A DNA stretch of 64,000 bases from Terriglobia bacterium (lineage in GTDB: Bacteria > Acidobacteriota > Terriglobia > Terriglobales > Acidobacteriaceae), in NCBI GenBank assembly GCA_020073465.1, contig JAIQFC010000032.1, positions 1 to 64,000 on the forward strand. The letters are read 5' to 3'. A program made the translations under genes and the position numbers. Positions 37,901 to 48,346 of this stretch are shown piece after piece. A model generated the notes under the pieces. It had not been told where the DNA came from, did no database searches, and saw only the letters and a program-made list of their open reading frames with translations. The first letter of the stretch is position 1. Each line of letters begins with the position of its first letter.

Positions 37901-38649
37901 ATGTTCACGATGGTGCCGCCGTTGTTGCCAAACTCGGCGGAGAAACCGTTGTTCTGGACCTTGAATTCCTGCACGATCTCGACCGAAGGCTGGTAGTAGA
38001 CGTTGGAGTTGCCGCCCTCGCCCTGTTCCGGCGCGCTGAGAGGACTGCCATCGAGGGTAATCTGGGCGGTGGCGTTACGCTGGCCGTTGGAGACAAAGTT
38101 GGTGCCGGCGGGATAGCCGAGATCGGAACCCGTGGTCTCCGTCACCCCGCCCGCGAGAAAGACCAGCTGAAACGGGTTGCGGCCGTACAGCGGAATGTCT
38201 CGCACGTACTCGTTGGTGACGTCCGTGCCCAGAGAAGCGCTCTCCGTGTCCAATAAGGGCGCAGCCGTCGTGACTTCCACCGTCGTGATTACCCCCAGCG
38301 GATGCAACGTGAAGTCAATCGTGGTCTGCTGGGCGACCTGCAGCACGACATTCTTCGACTCCACAGCCCGAAAACCAGCGGCCTCGGTCTTGATCGTGTA
38401 AACCGCGGGGCGCAGTCCGGTCAGGATGTACTGGCCACGATCATCACTGTGCGCCACCGTCGGAATTCCGGTGGCATCGTTGGTGATGGTGATGGTCGCG
38501 TTGGGCACTACAGCGCCGCTCTGATCCGTCACCACGCCGCGAATCTGTGCGGTATAGCTGGCTTGACCCCAGACCGCCGTCGAGATCAGGAGAAAGGCAA
38601 GAGCGACACAACCTGCGACCGACCACGGACGACCCATATCGACACGCAT
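34942..38649 (-). CDS. Oar-like TonB-dependent outer-membrane receptor
   Basis: 1235 residues. ATG 38649 has GGAGG five bases upstream; a GTG at 38664 is in frame but worse. Signal peptide (AGCVALAFLLISTAVWGQ), carboxypeptidase-regulatory domain at about 25-105 (IRGVVTDQSGAVVPNATITI), plug at about 115-255 (IPLYGRNPFQLVFLAGG, then NNGGTIVNMVLKQGSN), barrel to the end with C-terminal FGTRFQF. It heads a unit with a Tat-exported fragment and a hydrolase, and a GH105 gene lies nearby, so the ligand may be a plant-type oligosaccharide (inference). Confidence 0.93.
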   Translation of the reverse strand: MRVDMGRPWSVAGCVALAFLLISTAVWGQASYTAQIRGVVTDQSGAVVPNATITITNDATGIPTVAHSDDRGQYILTGLRPAVYTIKTEAAGFRAVESKNVVLQVAQQTTIDFTLHPLGVITTVEVTTAAPLLDTESASLGTDVTNEYVRDIPLYGRNPFQLVFLAGGVTETTGSDLGYPAGTNFVSNGQRNATAQITLDGSPLSAPEQGEGGNSNVYYQPSVEIVQEFKVQNNGFSAEFGNNGGTIVNMVLKQGSNAFHGSGWWYGQRSATDARDFFNSGEKPDHVRDQYGFSLGGPLKKNKTFFFVDFEKVRQRDPGTLEGIVPTDLERTGDFSQSPANLPDPSDPTGPTATAGIYDPCAGNQGSATPCPRTQFSGNIIPADKIDPIGQAILNLYPHANVAGAVYPDINFRQVILGTAPAWQFDVKLDHQITANHKIGGRYSRHHDIFTQPTVFGDDGDGVIYITTAQNGSAEYNWAITPTKLWTNRISVDRVHAPGISNNYPTLDSVGLSPVLAANGLHRMPTINVDAGMTSLFDQCCVDTHFAHTLVSYSSALQWAKGAHSVTFGGEQRVFFNYFWQPDNPTGIFDFSRDVTTSAPNARKGDNNEGNPFATILTGFAYGASLHIVPAVSDKSKDTAFYVQDNWKVTSKLTVNLGLRYEWSTPYTEGSNRLTFSNFTGDTGISMPVNRNRDPNHPELDFGQIGNIVGTTVFPTSGHRSSPVDRNNFAPRLGFAYQLASNTVLRGGAGLFYGMNVATNFQYAGPTFAKTAQMYFTKDDYATQFACLGPSPLQPNCDSPFPPPAPGLPGLSPPQGTTYGKLAQWGFGNSSDLDTGTARNAEIYQWNLGIQHMFPGQIVVGVDYSANRSTHLPWAGAGGISTRNRNFLPSSIRNTLVQTLNPTHDPDNNAVTDYFNTEVLNPFQCFFSPSPVETGPWCPENGPIFNAADVADSRYGDDTIPQYLLLLPYPQFDGGFEGLPKLNATSWYHSLQIRFQKRASHYISFEGNYTFSKSTDDSSAGRNAWLGNLGLDNPQLLDNLKAEHGISSNDTPHRLTAAIILELPFGKDRWIGGSMNRVLDGIVGGWSLNGVITLQSGQPLAVYNSVGRLGDGNPRPDVTCSQLRTGLSYRQAASSNLPYLNQDCFADPGDNIPGNAPRHFSNLRGDGIRNLDLSLSKEFKIREGKVLQVRAETFNSFNHQRFAFPDVGSGDGVFGNVTSTTGNWRRMQFGTRFQF

Positions 38650-38692
38650 AGCAGCCTCCGCCACGGATCTTTCATATGCTTACGAGTTAATA

Positions 38693-38721
38693 CTATTACT
38701 TTCGTTTATGGCGGAAGTCAA
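38693..38721 (-). promoter_or_regulatory. Putative promoter of the second Oar-like receptor
   Basis: On the minus strand TTGACT (38716-38721) and TAATAG (38693-38698) lie 17 bases apart, 44 bases before the ATG. This AT-rich patch stands out in a GC-rich gap of 210 bases. Confidence 0.4.
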
Positions 38722-38859
38722 GTCAAATCGCAGGGAAAGCAAAATGCGAAATCTCGGGCCTGAAGCCCTGGTGGGAACCGTGCGGGCGCGTTCGTTCATT
38801 TCGCGGATCTGCCCCGCACAAACGCCCTCTCCGGCGCTCATAATCAGGGGAGTGCTCGA

Positions 38860-39861
38860 ATGAAATGGATGAAAGCCGCGGTTCTTACATCTCCGCAGGG
38901 CGTTGAGCGTCGTCCTCTACGCATTGCAGATATCGGCAGCCCGCTACCGCAGGCAAGGCAAGTCCTGCTACGCGTGCGTGCCTGTGGGGTTTGCCGCACC
39001 GACCTGCACATTGTGGAAGGGGAACTGCCCGTGCAGCAGCCGGGCATCACCCCCGGCCACCAGATCGTCGGCGAAATCGTCGACGGAGCCACAGCGGAAA
39101 TGCCTGTTGGCACGCGCGTGGGCGTCTCCTGGCTGGGAGGCACGGACGGGACCTGCCGCTACTGCCAGCAAGGGATGGAGAATCTCTGCGACTCGCCTAC
39201 CTTCACTGGCTACACCGTCCCTGGCGGATACGCGGAATTTGCGGTTGCGCGTGCCGATTTTGTGTTTCCTCTTCCGGCGGCGCTCAACGACCTGCAAGCG
39301 GCTCCGCTGCTGTGCGCGGGCATTATCGGCTTCCGGAGCCTGCGTGTGGCCGGGGTCGAGCCTGGCGAGCGAGTGGGGCTCTTTGGATTTGGCGCGTCGG
39401 CCCACCTCGCGATCGCGGTCCTGCGCGCGTGGAAATGCGATGTGTACGTGTCCACGCGAGGCGCGTCTCATCGTCAGCTGGCAGCGTCTCTTGGAGCAGC
39501 GTGGGTGGGCAATGAGAAGGAGAAGCCGCCAGTGGAACTTGACCGCGCTATCACCTTCGCGCCCAGCGGAGACGTGGTGGTCGCCGCGCTGGCCAGTCTG
39601 CGCAAAGGCGGCGTGGTGGCGATCAATGCCATCCACCTCGACCGCATTCCTGAGTTCGACTATGACCGGCTGCTGTGGGGCGAGCGGCAACTGCGCAGCG
39701 TGACCAACATGACCCGCACTGACGCTCGCGACTTCCTGCAGTTCGCAGCGCAGATCGGCCTGCAGCCGAAAGTGACTGTATTCTCTCTGGATCAGGTGAA
39801 CGAGGCGTTGCTTGCGGTCAAGAACGATGCGATCGACGGCGCGGCCGTGATCTCACCCTGA
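38860..39861 (+). CDS. Zinc-dependent alcohol dehydrogenase family protein
   Basis: 333 residues, medium-chain dehydrogenase/reductase. Catalytic zinc ligands are likely Cys43 (ACGVCRTDLH), His (PGHQIVGEI) and a later Cys (LLCAGIIGF). The NAD(P) site is GLFGFGASAHLAI. In the structural zinc lobe, GTDGTCRYCQQGMENLC has three of the usual four cysteines; the first is replaced. The family resembles single-domain AdhA-like enzymes. The ATG follows GGGGAGTGC. It is divergent from the receptor gene and upstream of GH105, but the substrate is unknown. Confidence 0.88.
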   Translation: MKWMKAAVLTSPQGVERRPLRIADIGSPLPQARQVLLRVRACGVCRTDLHIVEGELPVQQPGITPGHQIVGEIVDGATAEMPVGTRVGVSWLGGTDGTCRYCQQGMENLCDSPTFTGYTVPGGYAEFAVARADFVFPLPAALNDLQAAPLLCAGIIGFRSLRVAGVEPGERVGLFGFGASAHLAIAVLRAWKCDVYVSTRGASHRQLAASLGAAWVGNEKEKPPVELDRAITFAPSGDVVVAALASLRKGGVVAINAIHLDRIPEFDYDRLLWGERQLRSVTNMTRTDARDFLQFAAQIGLQPKVTVFSLDQVNEALLAVKNDAIDGAAVISP

Positions 39862-39937
39862 AATATGCGGGGACAGAATCGCCAGCATCGACACGGCAAG
39901 AACAAGGGCCGAAGGAAAGAGAATTAGGATCTCCATC

Positions 39938-41122
39938 ATGAGCATCTTCTCGCGGCCGACCTACGGGCTGTTCTGCGTCTTGCTGCTGGCCTCTGCGGTA
40001 TGTGCCGCCCAGGTGCGTACCGCGAAGAATCCCGATCTGGAGTGGTTGCCCGTGGTCGGGGACCAGCCCGATGTTGTGCCTCCGCTGGCCACCGATCTCT
40101 CGCCGGAACTCCGGCAACGCGCCGTCCAAAAAGCCATGCGGAAGGTTGCGGATTGGCAACTGGCACGCGTTCAGGGCCACTACAACACCGACTGGACTAT
40201 GGGCGCTCTCTACACCGGATTCATGGCGGCGACCGACGCGACAGGGGATCCCAAGTACCGCAAGGCCATGCAGGCGATGGGAAAGACCCTGCAGTGGCAA
40301 CTTGGCCCGCGCTTCAACTTTGCCGACGACAACGTCATCGCACAGACGTACCTTGAGCTTTACATGCGCCATCGCGACCCGGTCATGATCGCGACAGTTC
40401 GGGAGCAGTTTGACCGGGCCGTCAAAATCGCGCCGAACGACAAGGACATTCTCTGGTGGTGGTGTGACGCTCTCTTTATGGCTCCCCCAGCCTGGGCACG
40501 CTTGTACAAAGTGACGGGAAGTCGGGTCTACCTCGACTACATGAATCGCGAGTGGTGGACGACTTCCTCCCGGCTCTACGATTCGCGGGAGCATCTCTAT
40601 TCCCGCGATGCGAGCTACCTGAGCAAGACCGAAGCGAACGGGAAGAAGTTGTTCTGGTCGCGAGGCAATGGTTGGGTGCTGGCGGGACTGGTTCGCGTCC
40701 TCGAGTTCATGCCTGAGGATTATCCCGATCGCCCGAAGTTTGTTACGCAGTACCAGGAGATGACGGCGGCGATCGCCAGTTTGCAGGGGGACGATGGGCT
40801 CTGGCGGCCCGGATTGCTCAACGCCGGCGCCTATCCGCTTCCCGAGACTTCCGGGTCTGCTTTCTACACCTTCGCCCTGGCCTGGGGAGTGAACCACGGC
40901 ATGCTGGAATCGTCCTCTTACACGCCGGTGATTGCCCGGGCGTGGAAAGGGCTGATCAGCCACATTTATTCCGACGGCAGGCTGGGCTGCATTCAGCCGG
41001 TGGGCGCGGCGCCCGATCAATACAAGCCCTCATCCAGTTACACATTCGGGGTGGGAGCGTTTCTGCTGGCGGGATCTGAAGTAAGCAGACTGTCTGTCGA
41101 CCTGGCGCAGCACTCGAAGTGA
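39938..41122 (+). CDS. Exported GH105-like unsaturated glycuronyl hydrolase
   Basis: 394 residues with signal peptide (GLFCVLLLASAVCAAQ). The chain is an (alpha/alpha)6-barrel type: DWTMGALYTGFMAATDATGD, FNFADDNVIAQTYLELY, DILWWWCDALFMAPPAWARL and LFWSRGNGWVLAGLVRVLE. The Asp in WCDALFM is the expected catalytic acid of the GH88/GH105 families. Such enzymes remove unsaturated uronic acids from rhamnogalacturonan oligomers after lyase action. Together with the receptor and hydrolase next door this suggests pectin-like polysaccharide use. A weak AGGATC ribosome site precedes the ATG. Confidence 0.88.
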   Translation: MSIFSRPTYGLFCVLLLASAVCAAQVRTAKNPDLEWLPVVGDQPDVVPPLATDLSPELRQRAVQKAMRKVADWQLARVQGHYNTDWTMGALYTGFMAATDATGDPKYRKAMQAMGKTLQWQLGPRFNFADDNVIAQTYLELYMRHRDPVMIATVREQFDRAVKIAPNDKDILWWWCDALFMAPPAWARLYKVTGSRVYLDYMNREWWTTSSRLYDSREHLYSRDASYLSKTEANGKKLFWSRGNGWVLAGLVRVLEFMPEDYPDRPKFVTQYQEMTAAIASLQGDDGLWRPGLLNAGAYPLPETSGSAFYTFALAWGVNHGMLESSSYTPVIARAWKGLISHIYSDGRLGCIQPVGAAPDQYKPSSSYTFGVGAFLLAGSEVSRLSVDLAQHSK

Positions 41123-41142
41123 ATGGGCGCAAGTCGCGGTTG

Positions 41143-42039
41143 TTAGCGGACGACGAAGAATGCGCAGATGAAGAGGATGCAGAACGCCACCGCCTGGCCC
41201 AGTTCACTCCAGCCGAGCCGGCGCACCTGCAATGGCGCGGGTTTCTGAAAGAAGTAGAGGCACCCGCGGAATAAGACAGGGGCGAACGCAAGCAAAGCAA
41301 GCCACGGCATCCATCCGCGCCAGCAGGTGAAAGCCAGCACAAGAATCATGAGGAATTGGCCCGCGGCGAACGCCCATCCCCGGGCAAGCTTCGCATTCAT
41401 CCCCTCGACTCTCGCGGTATGAATCCTGAGCTGCACGTAGTGGATCTGGTTTCCCGCAAATGCGAGATTCGCCAGCCACACCATCCAGCCAGTCACGCCG
41501 AAGTTTCCTGTGACCACGTAGTACGCTGCTGGCGCGGCGGACGTCAGTCCAATCGTCCCGACGATTTCCGAAAGCATGCGGGTGCGGCGTCCCAACCGCT
41601 TCAGAAGCGCCTGCGCCACGAAAGCTGCACCTGCGGCCCCACCTATCAGCCATAAGGCGGGGTTGCGTCCCGCCCACAGCAACAGGCCCAACGCAACCAC
41701 GGCGATCTTTGCCAAGACCAGGATCACCGCCCCAACCATGATCCGTTCCTGCCTCGTCTGTGCGCGCATGGCTGACGTGCCCAGCAGGCTCTCGACGGGA
41801 GTCCTCAGCCAGAAAAGGGTAAGTGCCGCAACCAGCAGCAGCAAGAGTGGAAGGATCCGATCGCTGTCCCGCAGAGCCACGCCCGCGCCCGTGACTAAGG
41901 GGACCAGCAGCATCCCCCAGGCACCGTGCTCGCGCGGAACGATCAGCGCCTGGCGGCGTTCGCGGGCGGCTCTTGCAGTCGCTGCGTCATTCTGCGTTCC
42001 GCCCTGCAAGGTCTCCACACCCCACTGGTTCGCGGCCAT
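41143..42039 (-). CDS. YwiC-like integral membrane protein
   Basis: 298 residues with about eight to nine membrane helices. The YwiC-family hallmark REHGAWGMLLVPLVTG is at about 37-52. It begins with ATG 42039, two bases after the stop of the upstream gene, so it is coupled to it; a GTG at 42051 would overlap. The function of YwiC proteins is unknown; in some bacteria they are linked to nitrate or anaerobic metabolism (ywiC next to nar genes in Bacillus). Here it is the last gene of the nifJ operon. Confidence 0.8.
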   Translation of the reverse strand: MAANQWGVETLQGGTQNDAATARAARERRQALIVPREHGAWGMLLVPLVTGAGVALRDSDRILPLLLLLVAALTLFWLRTPVESLLGTSAMRAQTRQERIMVGAVILVLAKIAVVALGLLLWAGRNPALWLIGGAAGAAFVAQALLKRLGRRTRMLSEIVGTIGLTSAAPAAYYVVTGNFGVTGWMVWLANLAFAGNQIHYVQLRIHTARVEGMNAKLARGWAFAAGQFLMILVLAFTCWRGWMPWLALLAFAPVLFRGCLYFFQKPAPLQVRRLGWSELGQAVAFCILFICAFFVVR

Positions 42040-42041
42040 GC

Positions 42042-43058
42042 TCAGCGCCACCCCGCCATGTGAATGTGCTGCATGCCCTTAACGGCGCGCATATATTGCG
42101 CCCGCTCGAAGGCCCCGGGATCGGGGCAACGGAGCTGGCTCATGCTGCCCTGCATTTGCACGACTGATTCGTACTCGTGGGCTTCCATCCATTCCCGCAC
42201 TTCGCGCTCGATATGACGCAGGTGGTTGATGCCGTTGCGCATCAGCGAGGAGCACAACATGGTGACGTTCGCCCCCACCATGAGCAGTTTGATGACGTCG
42301 TCGGCGCCGTGGACGCCACTGGTCGCAGCCAGTGACGCGCGCACGCGGCCATACAGAATGCCGATCCAGGTAAGCGGCAACCGCAGCGCCTGCGGCGTGC
42401 TCAACAGCACATTGGGCCGAAGTTCCAGTTCTTCCAGGTCGATGTCAGGCTGGTAAAAACGATTAAACAGCACCAGGCCGTTGGCGCCAGCTTCGTCCAG
42501 CCGCTGTGCCATGTTGGCCATGTTACTGAAGAACGGGCTCAGCTTCACGGCGATGGGAATCGACACGGCAGACTTGACCGCCTGAAGGATCTCCACATAG
42601 ACCTTCTCGACGTCCGCGGAGGATCGCTGCGGGTCGGTCGGAATGAAGTAGATGTTGCACTCGATCGCGTCCGCACCGGCCCGTTCGATCTCGCGGGCAA
42701 ATTCCGTCCATCCACCCATGGTCGAGCCGTTCAGACTTGCGATGACGGGAATGTCGACGGCGGCTTTGGCCTTGCGAATGTGATCCAGATAGCCTTCGGG
42801 ACCGGTTTGGAATTCGCTCGGCTGAGGGAAGTAAGTGAGAGATTCGGCGAAGCTTTCGGTTCCGGCGTTCAGGTGATACTCCAAGTCCGACTGTTCCTGG
42901 TGCAATTGCTCTTCGAACAGGGAATAGAGGACCACGGCAGAAGCCCCCGCGTCTTCCGCGCGACGAATGCCGTCGACTTCGCGTGACAGGGGCGATGCTG
43001 AAACGACCAGCGGCGACCGCAAGGCCAGGCCGAGATAGGCAGTTCTGAGATCGATCAC
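42042..43058 (-). CDS. Dihydroorotate-dehydrogenase-like FMN protein
   Basis: 338 residues with a TIM-barrel of the DHODH family: LRSPLVVSASPLSREVDGI, PVIASLNGSTMGGW, IAVKLSPFFSNMANM and GVHGADDVIKLLMVGANV. It lacks an adjacent Fe-S subunit gene and ends in a tail of about 60 residues. This non-pyrimidine subgroup often lies beside pyruvate:ferredoxin oxidoreductase genes, as here. The electron acceptor is unknown, possibly a flavin or ferredoxin partner. It starts 15 bases after the nifJ stop. Confidence 0.85.
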   Translation of the reverse strand: MIDLRTAYLGLALRSPLVVSASPLSREVDGIRRAEDAGASAVVLYSLFEEQLHQEQSDLEYHLNAGTESFAESLTYFPQPSEFQTGPEGYLDHIRKAKAAVDIPVIASLNGSTMGGWTEFAREIERAGADAIECNIYFIPTDPQRSSADVEKVYVEILQAVKSAVSIPIAVKLSPFFSNMANMAQRLDEAGANGLVLFNRFYQPDIDLEELELRPNVLLSTPQALRLPLTWIGILYGRVRASLAATSGVHGADDVIKLLMVGANVTMLCSSLMRNGINHLRHIEREVREWMEAHEYESVVQMQGSMSQLRCPDPGAFERAQYMRAVKGMQHIHMAGWR

Positions 43059-43073
43059 AAGTCCTCCTTCCAG

Positions 43074-46703
<3,630 letters not shown>

Positions 46704-46810
46704 GACATCCCCCATGCAGGTGTAACTGCTGGCAACCACGGTGGTGGCTGCTATGACGTTTTCAGAATGCCGGAAGGGGGTTGTGGATGTCGGGACGCGG
46801 ATTCACAGAG

Positions 46811-46832
46811 GCATGTGATTGAAATCACATGC
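46811..46832. promoter_or_regulatory. CRP/FNR-type palindrome A (nifJ upstream)
   Basis: Perfect 10-base arms GCATGTGATT / AATCACATGC around GA. The core TGTGA-N6-TCACA is at 46814-46829. It lies upstream of nifJ and just after the stop of the cytochrome gene at 46895. Confidence 0.8.
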
Positions 46833-46894
46833 TGGCAGGCTCGATCTTCAGTACGGGCCTACTAAGCCCAGTAAAGTCCTGTGGAGTCAGCTAC

Positions 46895-48346
46895 TTACGG
46901 TCCGACTCCGCCGGTGTGGCAATCACTGCAGTTGACCTGGGTCATGTCTCCCAAATCGACAGGATGCTGGAAGCCGGGCGCAGCAGTGGCGGCAAGGCTG
47001 GTCGTCCCCTCTGTCTCCGACATCAGGCTGTGGCACTGATCGCAGTCCTTGCCAATCACTTTGCCGTCTGCGCTGACGTGCTGACCATCGTGACAGCGGA
47101 AGCAGCCGTTGTAGTAGTAGTGCCCCAGGTTGTTGGGATGCGTCTGCCAGTTCAACTTCATCTCGGGGAACGTGGTCCTACGGAAGATCTGCTGAACTTC
47201 GTCCACCGCATTGCGAATCTCAAGCTGCTTCGTCTTCGCGACTTCGGGATACTTGCTTTCGTAGAACCCGTGCAGCCCGCTGGCGATGGCCTGCATGGCG
47301 GCGTCCGTGGTGGTGTAGGCGCCGGTCAGAACGGTGACCGCCTGCTGCTTGAGGAAGGGGAGAGATGTGTCCAGACGGTGGGCCACGAAAGATTGATCGA
47401 CAGCCTGGTCGGGCGGGACGTAGATGTGGGTGGGCCGGTTGTGGCAGTCCACGCAGTCCATGCGATGGCGGCTGGCCTTGGCAATCTGATCCTTACTGAG
47501 CGTGGAGTCCTTGGCGTAGTACTCGGTCACGCGCCCCTGCGCATCCTCGACCCGGATATAGGAGATCGTTTGCCGCTTCTCATCCGCCGCCACGTAGTCA
47601 ATCTTGTTGCTGATATTCATGTGCCAATGGATGCCCTCGGGCGCTCCAGTGGCCGGATCTCCGCCACCCGTCTTGATCAGCAACCGGATCTGGCGGATTG
47701 TGTTCTTCTCATCGTTGCTGTAATGGGTGAAGACCTTCATCTGCCCGCCATAGAACTTCTTGGGCCAGTGACAGGTTGCGGCGAACACCTGCCGGGCTCC
47801 AGAGAGTTTCGATTTCACATACCAGGTTGCCCCTGACCCCACGTGGCACTCCACACAGCCAACCCGGGCGTGCGGAGAGAGCTGGTACGCGGTGAACTCC
47901 GGATTCATGACGGTGTGGCACAGTTGTCCACAGAACTGGACGGAGTCGGTGAATTCGTAGGCCTTGTAGCTGCCGGCTGCGCTTACCATCGCAAACACGA
48001 TCAGGAACGTGGTGAAGGAAATGACGGCGCTGCGCTGGGTGGGATCGTTGAGATCGATCCGGGGATAGAAAGCAGTCTCGGCGACTTTTCTCCGGCGCTC
48101 GATGATGATGCCGGCAAAGATGAGCAGAATTCCAAGAATCAGGAAGGCGGGCGAAACCATGTAAGCCAGAATCCCGATGTACGGGCTTGGCCTCACGGCG
48201 ATAGCGTCGATCAGGACAAACAGGAAGATGTTGGCCAGGCTGACCAGCCCCAGCGCTACGCCGGCCAAACTGATGGGATCGCGCAACAGCATGCGCAACC
48301 GGCGCCAGGGCCTCGCCGCTTGCGGCGGGGATTTCTCATCATTCAT
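46895..48346 (-). CDS. NapC/NirT-type membrane multiheme cytochrome c (ImcH-like)
   Basis: 483 residues. Three predicted membrane helices (about 28-48, 60-82, 108-126) come first. Then a CX3CH motif, Cys139-GQL-Cys143-His144, followed by TVM, whose Met could be an axial ligand, then five CxxCH motifs (CVECH, CVDCH, CFRCH, CDQCH, CSDCH). Total six likely c hemes on the periplasmic side. Proteins of this type take electrons from menaquinol and give them to periplasmic carriers. The ImcH protein of Geobacter is a comparable NapC/NirT cytochrome. The start overlaps the upstream gene's stop by 8 bases, so the two are tightly coupled. Confidence 0.88.
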   Translation of the reverse strand: MNDEKSPPQAARPWRRLRMLLRDPISLAGVALGLVSLANIFLFVLIDAIAVRPSPYIGILAYMVSPAFLILGILLIFAGIIIERRRKVAETAFYPRIDLNDPTQRSAVISFTTFLIVFAMVSAAGSYKAYEFTDSVQFCGQLCHTVMNPEFTAYQLSPHARVGCVECHVGSGATWYVKSKLSGARQVFAATCHWPKKFYGGQMKVFTHYSNDEKNTIRQIRLLIKTGGGDPATGAPEGIHWHMNISNKIDYVAADEKRQTISYIRVEDAQGRVTEYYAKDSTLSKDQIAKASRHRMDCVDCHNRPTHIYVPPDQAVDQSFVAHRLDTSLPFLKQQAVTVLTGAYTTTDAAMQAIASGLHGFYESKYPEVAKTKQLEIRNAVDEVQQIFRRTTFPEMKLNWQTHPNNLGHYYYNGCFRCHDGQHVSADGKVIGKDCDQCHSLMSETEGTTSLAATAAPGFQHPVDLGDMTQVNCSDCHTGGVGP

